Positions 8,524 through 16,915 of a stretch of 64,000 nt of DNA are shown in pieces. Position 1 is the stretch's first letter. Every line of letters begins with the position of its first letter. The notes beneath the pieces were generated by a model. The model saw only the letters and a program-made list of their open reading frames with translations. It ran no database searches and was not told the DNA's origin. The DNA is from Amycolatopsis sp. cg9 (GTDB lineage Bacteria; Actinomycetota; Actinomycetes; Mycobacteriales; Pseudonocardiaceae): positions 992,001 through 1,056,000 of the forward strand of contig NZ_CP166850.1 of NCBI RefSeq assembly GCF_041346945.1. Reading direction: 5' to 3'. A program made the translations under genes and the position numbers.

Positions 8524-9963
8524 CTAGGCGAGGGGGAGCAGCCGGTTCGGGTCGTCCCATAGCACCACCAGATCGCGTACTACGCCGTCGTCCGTCGACG
8601 ACGGCGGATTTCGAAGTGCATCCAGCCGGGACTCCCTTGCCCGCGCGGGCAAATCCCCCAATCCGCCACTACTACCGGCAAGCCAGGCTACCACTTCGCG
8701 CACGACTTCCGAAGGGGCCGTGGGATGCCAAACGATCACCGGCAGGCCCGCGCGCAATGCCGCCAAAAGCTCGTCACCTTCGGAAATGGGGCTGACCGGC
8801 GGCGATTCACTGAGCACCAGCACAACCCACTGTTCGTCGCTCAGTATCGCATCGAGCCGATAGTTGTCTTCGGATACGCCGGCCGGGCAGAAATACACCC
8901 GTTCGAACGACGGATCGCGACTCAAGACCTCCCACCGGCGCCGCCACACGCGATGCCATTTGCGGGAACTCATCCGTTCAAGTGAACGAATGACCGTCGG
9001 GTACCCGAGGTACAACGGCTTGGGCACACCGGAACCGCGGTCGGTGACCCACGAATGCACCGGAAGGTTCAACAACGCCCTCGGCAGCACGAACTCCAGT
9101 GTCACGTCAGCGGTCCCACCCGACCAGGACTCTTCCGCCGCGACGACCAGAGCGTCGACACGCTCCTCGAGATCCTCTTCGCGGACCAGTGCGGTGTCCC
9201 CGCACGGCGGTGGCCATTCGCCGGGATCGTCCTGCCGCCAGTGGGACAACTGGTACAGCCCGGGCTCGATCGCGTCCGGCCGGACCACGATCATCAGGTG
9301 CAACCGACCCTCCGGCGGCGGAGTACCGCCGATTTCTTCACGCAATTCCGACAGCGCCTTGTCGAGGCGGAGCCGCCGGGCCTGCCCGGAACACCATTCC
9401 CGCAGCTGGCCGGCGAGCGGTTCGTCGCATTCCCCAGCGATGAGTTCGACGAAGATCAACACGGGCGGCAGTTCCCCGCGCGCGGCATTGAAGTCCGCAA
9501 GGCCGGAGAACGCCGCGGCGGCGTCGGGGTACGAAGGCGGCGGGACGACGTACCGCGCGGCGCGGCGGACGGCCCCGCCGAGCCCGGGCGGGACGAACCC
9601 CTCCAACCGGCGGTGGAGCTTCTCCTGTTCGGCTTCCGGTACGACGTCGTGCATCCGCACGGAGGACACCAGCCGCCGCACCTCCGCGCACTCCTTCGTC
9701 CCGGGCCGCAGGAATTCGAGGACCTCGGCCAGTACGGCGAGCCCGTTGTCCAGCCGGCCGCAGGCGGTGACGATTTCGACGAGCTGGTCCCGCGCGGCGA
9801 GCTGGTCCGAAAAGGTGAACGGGTGGTCGAGCGCGGTGCGCAGTTCACCCACCATCAACGCGCGGATCGCCTTGTCGTCGGCGAAGCCCGCCACCACGAG
9901 GACGTCCACGAGCGCTTTGCGGATCGCGATCCCGAGCTGGGGCAAGCCTCGCCGCACGGACAT
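8524..9963 (-). CDS. vWA-MoxR-associated protein (VMAP) with N-terminal effector-associated domain
   Basis: A 479-aa protein. ATG 9963 is preferred over an in-frame start 57 bp upstream because GGGAGGTGG stands 8 nt before it. Residues about 5-110 are an all-helical domain (FTFSDQLAARDQLVEIVTAC, then LRPGTKE) that resembles the C-terminal EAD of the upstream cyclase-like protein. The remainder (SELREEIGG, VTLEFVLPRALLNLPVHSWV, WRRRWEVL) has the pattern of the VMAP C-terminal domain, known as the third component of vWA-MoxR conflict systems. The biochemical activity of VMAP domains is not established. The EAD suggests recruitment by the cyclase-EAD protein encoded just upstream (94-bp gap). 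Confidence 0.75.
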   Translation of the reverse strand: MSVRRGLPQLGIAIRKALVDVLVVAGFADDKAIRALMVGELRTALDHPFTFSDQLAARDQLVEIVTACGRLDNGLAVLAEVLEFLRPGTKECAEVRRLVSSVRMHDVVPEAEQEKLHRRLEGFVPPGLGGAVRRAARYVVPPPSYPDAAAAFSGLADFNAARGELPPVLIFVELIAGECDEPLAGQLREWCSGQARRLRLDKALSELREEIGGTPPPEGRLHLMIVVRPDAIEPGLYQLSHWRQDDPGEWPPPCGDTALVREEDLEERVDALVVAAEESWSGGTADVTLEFVLPRALLNLPVHSWVTDRGSGVPKPLYLGYPTVIRSLERMSSRKWHRVWRRRWEVLSRDPSFERVYFCPAGVSEDNYRLDAILSDEQWVVLVLSESPPVSPISEGDELLAALRAGLPVIVWHPTAPSEVVREVVAWLAGSSGGLGDLPARARESRLDALRNPPSSTDDGVVRDLVVLWDDPNRLLPLA

Positions 9964-10057
9964 CTGACGAACCACCTCCCGCCCCCGCGGAGCGCCCCCG
10001 AAGATCGTGAGTTTACCCATTCACCCGGGCGGAAGAATGGCAAAAAGTGGACATCAC

Positions 10058-10972
10058 TCAGCCCACCGGCCGCCCCGCCTCCGTCTCGACCAGCGCCGCC
10101 ACCTTTTCCACCTGCGGCGATCCCGGGTCGAGCAGCCGAATGGCGGCGAGGAGATCGGCCATTCCGCTCGCGTACCGCTCGCACGTCCGGGCGAGCGCGA
10201 TGACGTGCAGACGGTCCTCGGCGTGATAGGGAACGGCATCGGCGATTTCCCGCCGGGGGAACATTTCCAGCAACAAACGGCGGCTTTCCGCCTTGCGCAC
10301 ACAAGGCACCGCGAGCAACGCCTCGATCAGCGCCGGGAACCCCTCGCTCTTCGCTTCGCCCGAGGCGGAGACGGCTACCCCGTTCACGGCGCCGAGCAGG
10401 CGGAGCCAAGCCCACGCGGCGTGCTCCCCCGGCTTCACCTTCACCGGAATCCGGTGGTACGAACCCGGGTCGGCGGCCGGGTCTTCGCGGACCACGTCCT
10501 GGAACACCAGGTCCGACACGATCAGCGCCAGGTCGGCCTTCGCCGCCTTCTGGGCTGCCTTCGCTTCCGGGGCGTCGAGGATGCGGAACGTGAAGCTCGC
10601 CGCCTTGCTGACGCGGCCGTGGCTGCCTTCTGCCACTTCGCCCGCGTGGAGGGCCAGGCGCAGGTGGATCTGGGCTTCCTCCGCGTGGACGTGGTTGTAG
10701 CGGCGCAGCTCGTCGCGCATGCGGGCCGGGAACTGGGCGACCAGGTCCGCCTTCGCGATGTCCGGGGGCAGCAGGATCATCGCGCCGTCGCCGGTGTTCT
10801 CCACGTAGCAGGAGTCCCACGGGATGCCCGTTTCGGCGAACGTCGTGCGCAGGACCCGCCAGAGGCCTTCGTGGACTTCGCGCAGGTGGGCCAGGGTGCG
10901 GCTCGGGTTGTTGTACCCCGCGACGTCCACGGCCATGATCGTCCGGTGCAGCGCGGCCGCATAGGAATGCAC
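10058..10972 (-). CDS. Nucleotide cyclase-like protein with C-terminal effector-associated domain
   Basis: A 304-aa protein starting at GTG 10972, chosen because GGGGAGG sits 6 nt upstream. The N-terminal 190 residues look like a class III nucleotide cyclase homology domain: MAVDVAGY holds the first metal Asp (Asp16), and ENTGDGAMILLP holds the second (Asp62). LALHAGEV and a later helix match cyclase motifs seen in signalling proteins. Residues about 215-300 form an EAD2-like helical domain (CVRKAESRRLLLEMF, LLDPGSPQVEK). Family knowledge places EADs as homotypic adaptors in multicellular-bacterial conflict systems. Both metal aspartates are present, so a cyclic nucleotide signal is possible. 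It is the first gene of the leftward operon. Confidence 0.75.
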   Translation of the reverse strand: MHSYAAALHRTIMAVDVAGYNNPSRTLAHLREVHEGLWRVLRTTFAETGIPWDSCYVENTGDGAMILLPPDIAKADLVAQFPARMRDELRRYNHVHAEEAQIHLRLALHAGEVAEGSHGRVSKAASFTFRILDAPEAKAAQKAAKADLALIVSDLVFQDVVREDPAADPGSYHRIPVKVKPGEHAAWAWLRLLGAVNGVAVSASGEAKSEGFPALIEALLAVPCVRKAESRRLLLEMFPRREIADAVPYHAEDRLHVIALARTCERYASGMADLLAAIRLLDPGSPQVEKVAALVETEAGRPVG

Positions 10973-11090
10973 GACCCACCTCCCCACGTCCCGCACTCAT
11001 TGTCCCAGACGTATGCACGCTCGGCCATGTTCGCGCAGGGCGTTACCCCGAAACGCGACGCGTGCGGGGCCGCGGCGGCCATAATTCGGC

Positions 11091-12299
11091 GTGCCCACGA
11101 CACGCCTGCACCTGGTGAGCGCGGATGAGGACCACCGCGTCTCCACCATCGAGCTCTTCTTCGACCTGGTCTTCGTCTACGCCATCACGCAGACCACCCA
11201 GCTGATGGCCGACCACCTGAGCCCCATCGGTGTCGGGCAGGGGCTGGCGATGCTCGCCGTCCTGTGGTGGTGCTGGTGCTCCTACGCCTGGCTCGGGAAC
11301 ACCATCCACGTCGACCACGGGATCGCGCGGCTCGCGATGTTCGGGGCGATGGCCGTGATGTTCCTGGTGTCGCTGACGATTCCCGAAGCTTTTGTCGACC
11401 ATCCCGGCGGGTTGTACGCGCCCGTGCTGTTCGTCGCCTGCTACGCGCTCGTGCGGCTGCTGCACCTCGTGGCCTACCTGGGCGCGGCGAAGCACGACCC
11501 GGGGCTGCGGCGGGTGCTGCTGAAGATGTTCGTCGGGCTGCTGCCGAGCGTCGGGCTGCTGGCCGTGGGCACGGCGCTGAGCGGGCCGTGGCAGCTGGGG
11601 CTGTGGGTCGCCGCGCTGCTGGCCGACTACCTCAACGTCTACCTCGCCGGGCCCGAGGGGTGGCGGCTGAACGCGCCCGCGCACTTCGCCGAGCGGTTCG
11701 GGCTGATCGTGATCATCGCGCTCGGCGAGTCGATCGTCGCGATCGGCATCGGGATCGGGTCGCTGCCGATGTCGTGGCTGGTCGCCGGCGCGGCCGTGTG
11801 CGGGCTGGCGCTGGCCGCGGGGATGTGGTGGACCTACTTCGACGTCGTCGCGCGCGTGTCCGAGCACCGGCTCACCCAGGCCACCGGCACCGAGCGCACG
11901 AAGCTCGCCACCGACTCCTACACGTTCCTGCACCTGCCGCTGATCGCCGGGATCGTGCTCGTCGCGCTCGGGCTGAAGAAGGCCTTCCTCTACATCGCCG
12001 ACACCGAGCACCACTCGCCGGGCGAAGCGCTGCACGGGGTGCCGATCTGGACGCTGACAGGCGGGCTCGGGCTCTACCTGATCGCGCTGAGCGCGCTGCG
12101 CCGGCGCAACCTGGGCAGCTGGAACCACCAGCGGCTGGTCGTCGGTGTGCTGCTGGTCGCGGCAACGCCGCTGCTGGAGCACGTTGCCGCCGCGGCGCTG
12201 CTGCTGATCGTCGCCGCGGTCGTGCTCGGACTCATCGGCTTCGAGCGCTTGCGGTTCGCCGAGTGGCGCAAGCAGGTGCACGCCGCGCACTCACAGTAG
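11091..12299 (+). CDS. ltrA: Low temperature requirement protein A family membrane protein
   Basis: A 402-aa protein starting at GTG 11091. STIELFFDLVFVYAITQ at the N-terminus, RFGLIVIIALGESIVAIG in the middle and about ten hydrophobic helices are diagnostic of the LtrA family, whose usual length is near 400 aa. The molecular role is not known. The name comes from cold growth in Listeria. It is transcribed away from the cyclase-EAD gene across a 118-bp divergent region, and its end overlaps the XRE regulator by 9 bp. Confidence 0.85.
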   Translation: MPTTRLHLVSADEDHRVSTIELFFDLVFVYAITQTTQLMADHLSPIGVGQGLAMLAVLWWCWCSYAWLGNTIHVDHGIARLAMFGAMAVMFLVSLTIPEAFVDHPGGLYAPVLFVACYALVRLLHLVAYLGAAKHDPGLRRVLLKMFVGLLPSVGLLAVGTALSGPWQLGLWVAALLADYLNVYLAGPEGWRLNAPAHFAERFGLIVIIALGESIVAIGIGIGSLPMSWLVAGAAVCGLALAAGMWWTYFDVVARVSEHRLTQATGTERTKLATDSYTFLHLPLIAGIVLVALGLKKAFLYIADTEHHSPGEALHGVPIWTLTGGLGLYLIALSALRRRNLGSWNHQRLVVGVLLVAATPLLEHVAAAALLLIVAAVVLGLIGFERLRFAEWRKQVHAAHSQ

Positions 12300-13115
12300 C
12301 TCCGGGCCGACGACCGACAGCAGCCGCAGCTTCTCGGCGTCCTCGGTGCCGGGCGTGGCCGTGAACACCAGGAGCACCTGCGCGAGGTCGTCGGTGAAGA
12401 GCAGCTGGCAGTCGAGCGCGATCTCGCCGAGGCCCGGGTGCACGAGCGTCTTGCGGCGCTCGAACGGCACCGCGACTTCGTGCGCTTCCCAGAGCCGCGC
12501 GAAGTCCCCGCTCTTCGCCGCCAGCAGCCGCGCGAGGTCGGCGGCCCGGGTGTCGCTCGCGCTGGCCGCCCGCAGGCTCGCGACCAGGAACCGGCCGTGG
12601 CGCGCGCGGTCCGGCGGCGGGTAGAGCAGCTGTTCCGCCGGGTCGGTGAACCACCGATAACTTGCGCTGCGCGCCGGCCCGGTGTGGCCGGTCTCGTCGC
12701 CGAGCAGCGCCCGGGCCTGCGGGTTCTGCACGAGCGTCTCGCCGAGGTTCGACATCACCTGCGCGGGCGTGTCGTGCAGCCGGTCCAGCACGCGCAGCAG
12801 CGCCGGGCTGACGTGGTCGGCGCGCGACACGCGGCTCGGTGCGGTGTGCCCGGCCAGCCGGAACAGGTGGTCGCGCTCGTCGAGCGTCAGGCGCAGGCCG
12901 CGGGCGATCGCGGCGAGCATCTGCTCCGACGGCCGCGGCCCGCGCTGCTGCTCCAGCCGCGTGTAGTAGTCGGTGGACATCCCCGAGAGCGTCGCGACTT
13001 CCTCGCGGCGCAGCCCGGACGTGCGGCGGCGCTGCCCGGGCGGCAGCCCGACGTCGTCCGGGCGCAGGGCCTCCCGGCGGCGGCGCAGGAAGTCGGCGAG
13101 CTCGGCGCGGTTCAC
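12291..13115 (-). CDS. XRE-family regulator with MmyB-like ligand domain
   Basis: A 274-aa protein starting at GTG 13115. The N-terminal helix-turn-helix includes RRTSGLRREEVATLSG and DYYTRLEQQRG, the standard signature of this actinobacterial family. The C-terminal 180 residues follow the MmyB-like PAS-fold ligand-binding domain (RWFTDPAEQLLYP, HPGLGEIALDCQLL). Such regulators commonly sit divergently from an SDR, as here (102-bp spacer), and probably control it. The inducer is unknown. Confidence 0.85.
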   Translation of the reverse strand: MNRAELADFLRRRREALRPDDVGLPPGQRRRTSGLRREEVATLSGMSTDYYTRLEQQRGPRPSEQMLAAIARGLRLTLDERDHLFRLAGHTAPSRVSRADHVSPALLRVLDRLHDTPAQVMSNLGETLVQNPQARALLGDETGHTGPARSASYRWFTDPAEQLLYPPPDRARHGRFLVASLRAASASDTRAADLARLLAAKSGDFARLWEAHEVAVPFERRKTLVHPGLGEIALDCQLLFTDDLAQVLLVFTATPGTEDAEKLRLLSVVGPELL

Positions 13116-13217
13116 GGTCCCGATTATCGACGCTCGCACCCCGCTCACCCAGGGATCGCCGATCCCCCGATCGGCGCGCTCTGCCGCGCCCCTGTCCGGA
13201 CAACGACGCTGAACGCC

Positions 13218-14012
13218 ATGACCACGTACCTGATCACCGGGGCCGGCAGTGGCCTCGGCGCCATCGCCGCCCGCGAGCTCGCCGCCCGGGGCGGCCGCGT
13301 CGTCCTCGCCGTCCGCGACCCCGCCCGCGTCACGCCGCCGCCGGGTGACACCGAGGTCCGGCGCCTCGACCTCGCCGACCTGGCGTCGGTGCGGGAGTTC
13401 GCCGGCGGCTGGTCCGGCGCCCTCGACGTCCTGATCAACAACGCGGGCGTGATGGCCGTGCCGTACGCGAAGACCGCGGACGGCTTCGAGACGCACATGG
13501 GCGTCAACCACTTCGGCCCGTTCCTGCTGACGAACCTGCTCCTGCCACACCTCACCGGCCGGGTCGTCACCGTCTCGTCCAACCTCGCGCGGATGGGACG
13601 GCTCCGTCTCGACGACCTGAACTGGGCGCACCGCCGCTACTCCGCGCTGGGCGCGTACAACCAGTCGAAGCTGGCGAACCTGCTGTTCACGCAGGAGCTG
13701 CAGCGCCGGCTGACCGAGTCCGGGAGCGCCGTCCGGGCCGTCGTCGCCCACCCCGGCGTCGCACGCACCGGGATCGACCGGCACTTCGGGGGCGTGCAGG
13801 CCATCGCGTTGAAGGCGCTCTACCCGCTGATCACCCAGAAGAGGCCCGAGTACGGCGCGCTGCCGATACTGTTCGCCGCGACCGAGGACGTCCCCGGCAA
13901 CGCCTACGTCGGGCCGGGCGGGCGCAACGGCGAGCAGCCTCGCCTCGTACAGCGTAAGGCGCACGCCGGCGCGCGGGAGCTGTGGGAGATGTCGACCCGT
14001 CTTACGTCGTAA
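13218..14012 (+). CDS. Short-chain dehydrogenase/reductase
   Basis: A 264-aa cytosolic oxidoreductase. TGAGSGLG is the NAD(P) motif, NNAG the structural motif, and Ser (VTVSSN) with YNQSK gives the catalytic Tyr and Lys. The closest pattern is the retinol dehydrogenase/light-dependent protochlorophyllide reductase-like SDRs (LNWAHRRYS, AVVAHPGVARTG). The substrate is unknown. It is divergent from the XRE/MmyB-like gene, its probable regulator. Its last codons overlap a 13-bp palindrome described separately. Confidence 0.85.
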   Translation: MTTYLITGAGSGLGAIAARELAARGGRVVLAVRDPARVTPPPGDTEVRRLDLADLASVREFAGGWSGALDVLINNAGVMAVPYAKTADGFETHMGVNHFGPFLLTNLLLPHLTGRVVTVSSNLARMGRLRLDDLNWAHRRYSALGAYNQSKLANLLFTQELQRRLTESGSAVRAVVAHPGVARTGIDRHFGGVQAIALKALYPLITQKRPEYGALPILFAATEDVPGNAYVGPGGRNGEQPRLVQRKAHAGARELWEMSTRLTS

Positions 14013-14013
14013 G
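14001..14013. promoter_or_regulatory. Perfect 13-bp palindrome at the SDR stop codon
   Basis: CTTACGTCGTAAG spans the SDR stop codon, 75 bp before the acyl-CoA dehydrogenase start. The same 13 bases recur at 26580-26592 in the carboxyltransferase gene. The form is that of a TetR-type operator. Binding has not been shown. Confidence 0.4.
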
Positions 14014-14048
14014 GTCAACCCTGCACTGGCGCGGCGCAGCATCCCGGG

Positions 14049-14071
14049 TTAACCTACTGGCGAGTAGGTAA
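14049..14071. promoter_or_regulatory. Near-perfect inverted repeat before the acyl-CoA dehydrogenase pair
   Basis: TTAACCTACT and AGTAGGTAA flank GGCG, giving a 6-bp perfect core arm (CCTACT/AGTAGG) extended by TTAA-type ends. It ends 16 bp before ATG 14088, so a bound repressor would block transcription or initiation. TetR regulators of fatty acid genes use operators of this form. Which regulator binds is unknown. Confidence 0.55.
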
Positions 14072-14087
14072 CGGGATGGAGGGCCAC

Positions 14088-15410
14088 ATGGCTGCGCCAA
14101 GGAAACGGGACGCGATGGGCTGGGGCCTGTCCGCGCTGACCCGGCTGGCCGGGAGCAAGGTCGTCGACCGAGCGGGGCTGCGCAAGCCGCTCGAGGACCT
14201 GGTCACCGCGGGGACTCGCAACGGCTTCCGCGTCGCCGGCGCGGCGACCCGGTCGTTCAAGTCGGTGCAGAAGCTGGGCAAGCCCGCCCGGCTCGCACCG
14301 TCCGCCGACACGGGGCTGTTCGACCTCACGCCGAGCGAGGACCAGCAGCTCATCGTCGAGACGGTGACGGAGTTCGCCGCCGAGCAGCTGCGGCCGGCCG
14401 CCGCGGACGCCGACGCCAAGCTCGAGGCGCCCGAGGGCCTGCTGAGCCGGGCCGCCGAGCTGGGCATCAGCCTGGTCGGCATCCCCGAGGAGCTCGGCGG
14501 CGTCGGCACCGAGCGCTCGGTCGTGACCAACGCGCTCGTCGCGGAAGCACTGGCGCACGGCGACCTGGGCCTGGCCGTCGCCGTGCTCGCGCCGTCCGCG
14601 GTCAGCACCGCGCTGGTCAGCTGGGGTGACGAGCAGCAGCAGGCGGACTACCTGCCCGCGTTCGTCGGCGAGAACGTCCCCGCCGCGGCGCTGGCGCTGC
14701 AGGAGCAGAAAGCGCTCTATGACCCGTTCAAGCCCGCGACGAAGGCGCGCCGCACGCCGAAGGGCTACCAGCTCGACGGGGTGAAGTCGCTGGTCCCGCG
14801 CGCGGCGCAGGCGGAGCTGTTCATCGTGTCGGCCGACCTCGAAGGCCGCGGCCCGGCGCTGTTCCTGGTCGAGTCGTCGAACGCCGGGGTGACCATCGAG
14901 GCCGAGCCGGCGATGGGCCTGCGCGGCGCCGCGACCGGCAAGCTGCACCTCGATCACGTCAACCTGCCCGCGGGCGCGCTGCTCGGCGGCGGCAAGCTCG
15001 ACGTCTTCACCGACCTCGTCCGGCTTTCGCGGCTGGGCTGGGCGGCGCTGGCCGCCGGCACCGCGAAGGCCGTCCTCGACTACGTCGTCCCCTACGTCAA
15101 CGAGCGGGTGGCGTTCGGCGAGCCGATCAGCCACCGGCAGGCGGTGGCGTTCTCGGTCGCCGACATCGCGATCGAGCTGGAGGGCCTGCGCCTGGTCACG
15201 CTGCGCGCCGCGGCCCGCGCCGAGCAGGGCAAGCCGTACGCGCGGGAAGTCGCGCTGGCCCGGAAGCTGGCCGTGGACAAGGGCATGCAGATCGGCAACG
15301 CGGGGGTGCAGCTGCTCGGCGGGCACGGCTTCGTCAAGGAGCACCCGGTCGAGCGCTGGTACCGCGACCTGCGCGCCATCGGCGTCATGGAAGGCGCCGT
15401 CCTTCTTTAG
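14088..15410 (+). CDS. Acyl-CoA dehydrogenase family protein, first of a pair
   Basis: A 440-aa protein. ATG 14088 has GGAGGG 5 nt upstream, so it is preferred to ATG 14076. The first 75 residues are a basic extension. The ACAD fold follows (LVGIPEELGGVG, RVAFGEPISHRQAVAF, GGHGFVKEHPVERWYRDLR). The protein ends at VMEGAVLL: the Glu of the usual EGT motif is kept (Glu435) but the helix after it is missing. A second ACAD gene starts 15 bp later. Actinobacterial ACAD pairs often form alpha2beta2 heterotetramers in lipid or sterol breakdown, so a joint enzyme is likely. The substrate cannot be read from sequence. Confidence 0.85.
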   Translation: MAAPRKRDAMGWGLSALTRLAGSKVVDRAGLRKPLEDLVTAGTRNGFRVAGAATRSFKSVQKLGKPARLAPSADTGLFDLTPSEDQQLIVETVTEFAAEQLRPAAADADAKLEAPEGLLSRAAELGISLVGIPEELGGVGTERSVVTNALVAEALAHGDLGLAVAVLAPSAVSTALVSWGDEQQQADYLPAFVGENVPAAALALQEQKALYDPFKPATKARRTPKGYQLDGVKSLVPRAAQAELFIVSADLEGRGPALFLVESSNAGVTIEAEPAMGLRGAATGKLHLDHVNLPAGALLGGGKLDVFTDLVRLSRLGWAALAAGTAKAVLDYVVPYVNERVAFGEPISHRQAVAFSVADIAIELEGLRLVTLRAAARAEQGKPYAREVALARKLAVDKGMQIGNAGVQLLGGHGFVKEHPVERWYRDLRAIGVMEGAVLL

Positions 15411-15425
15411 AAAGGGCTTTGACTC

Positions 15426-16631
15426 ATGATCAACCTGGAAGCTCCCAAGAAGGCCGGCGCGCTGATCAACCAGGCGTACCAGGCCGCGGCCGAGGTGTTC
15501 CGGCCGATCTCGCGCAAGTACGACCGCGCGGAGCACACGTACCCCGCCGAGCTGGACATGTTCGCGGCGCTGCTGGACGGCCTCAACTCCTCCGGCGAGG
15601 GCGGCGCGGGCGCGGCGGGCGTCCGCCGTTCCGGCTCCGACAAGGAGGAGAAGGGGAACCGCAACGGCGCCAACCTGAACGTGGTCCTCGGCACGATCGA
15701 GATGTGCTGGGGCGACGTCGGGCTGCTGCTCTCGATGCCCCGCCAGGGCCTCGGCAACGCGGCTATCGGCTCGGTGGCGACCGACGAACAGCTGGAGCGC
15801 TTCTCCGGCATGTGGGCGGCGATGGCGATCACCGAACCGTCGTTCGGCTCGGACTCGGCCGCGGTCAGCACGACGGCCCGCCTCGACGGCGACCACTACG
15901 TCCTGAACGGCGAGAAGATCTTCGTGACGTCGGGCGAGCGCGCGGACGCCGTGGTGGTGTGGGCGACGCTGGACAAGTCCAAGGGCCGCGCGGCGATCAA
16001 GTCGTTCGTGGTGGAGAAGGGCACACCGGGCTTCGAGGTGGTGCGCGTCGAGCACAAGCTCGGCATCCGCGCCTCCGACACGGCGGTGCTGCGCTTCGAA
16101 AACTGCCGCGTCCCGGCGGAAAACCTGCTGGGCACGCCGGAAATCGACACGGCCAAGGGCTTCGCGGGCGTCATGCAGACGTTCGACAACACCCGCCCCC
16201 TGGTGGCGGCGATGGCGATCGGCGTGGCCCGGGCGGCGCTGGAGGAGACGCGCGAGATCCTGACCGCGGCCGGCGTCACCATCGACTACGACCGGCCGGC
16301 GAACACGCAGCACGCGGCGGCGGCGGAATTCCTCCGCCTGGAAGCGGATTACGAGTCGGCTTACCTGCTGACGCTGGAATCCGCGTGGATGGCGGACAAC
16401 CGGAAGCCGAACTCGCTGCAGGCATCGATGGCGAAGGCGAAAGCCGGGCGTTCGGTGGTGGAGATCGCGCTGAAGTGCGTCGAACTGACCGGTGCCTACG
16501 GCGAAGAGTCTTTGCTCGAAAAGTGGGCTCGGGACGCCAAGATCCTGGACATTTTCGAGGGGACGCAGCAGATCCAGCAGCTGATCGTGGCTCGGCGCGT
16601 CTTGGGCAAGTCTTCCGCCGAACTGAAGTAG
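15426..16631 (+). CDS. Acyl-CoA dehydrogenase family protein, second of a pair
   Basis: A 401-aa protein whose ATG follows AAAGGG, 15 bp after the preceding ACAD. MAITEPSFGSDSAAVSTTA binds FAD/substrate, and DIFEGTQQIQQL carries the catalytic-position Glu378 with an intact C-terminal helix, unlike its partner. Residues 35-80 contain a low-complexity loop (SGEGGAGAAGVRRSG). It probably oxidises an acyl-CoA to the enoyl-CoA together with the upstream protein. Confidence 0.87.
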   Translation: MINLEAPKKAGALINQAYQAAAEVFRPISRKYDRAEHTYPAELDMFAALLDGLNSSGEGGAGAAGVRRSGSDKEEKGNRNGANLNVVLGTIEMCWGDVGLLLSMPRQGLGNAAIGSVATDEQLERFSGMWAAMAITEPSFGSDSAAVSTTARLDGDHYVLNGEKIFVTSGERADAVVVWATLDKSKGRAAIKSFVVEKGTPGFEVVRVEHKLGIRASDTAVLRFENCRVPAENLLGTPEIDTAKGFAGVMQTFDNTRPLVAAMAIGVARAALEETREILTAAGVTIDYDRPANTQHAAAAEFLRLEADYESAYLLTLESAWMADNRKPNSLQASMAKAKAGRSVVEIALKCVELTGAYGEESLLEKWARDAKILDIFEGTQQIQQLIVARRVLGKSSAELK

Positions 16632-16644
16632 GTCGCGGGCGGCC

Positions 16645-16674
16645 GGTCTCCGGTACCCTGGGGTGCCGGAGGCC
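16645..16674 (+). other. 14-bp hairpin covering the ribosome site of the 77-aa gene
   Basis: GGTCTCCGGTACCC and GGGTGCCGGAGGCC pair over 14 bp, with two G-U wobbles and almost no loop. The structure begins 13 bp after the ACAD stop. GGAGG, the ribosome site for GTG 16679, lies inside the right arm. It could end ACAD transcription or lower translation of the small gene. No T tract follows. Confidence 0.45.
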
Positions 16675-16678
16675 GATC

Positions 16679-16912
16679 GTGACCGAACACATCGAGACCA
16701 CGCTCCTCGCCGGTGCCGTCGTGCACGGGCCCGGGGATGACACCCCGATCAAGTCACCGCAGGAATGGGACGCCGAAGGCTGGGACGCCGATCGGCAGAG
16801 CCCGAAGAACCTCGGCGAAGCCCGCGCCGCGCTCGCCGAGCGGATCGCGGATCCGCACGCGCCCGACACCGAAGCCGAATCCGGCGCCTACGACGACGTG
16901 CCGGAGGGCTGA
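16679..16912 (+). CDS. Small acidic protein coupled to an amidase, function unknown
   Basis: A 77-aa acidic protein (many D and E; SPQEWDAEGWDADRQSPKN in the middle) starting at GTG 16679 with GGAGG upstream. It has no membrane segment or known domain. Its stop lies 3 bp before the amidase start and its last codons supply the amidase ribosome site, so the two are translationally coupled. A partner or inhibitor of the amidase is possible, but nothing in the sequence proves it. Confidence 0.6.
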   Translation: MTEHIETTLLAGAVVHGPGDDTPIKSPQEWDAEGWDADRQSPKNLGEARAALAERIADPHAPDTEAESGAYDDVPEG

Positions 16913-16915
16913 GCG

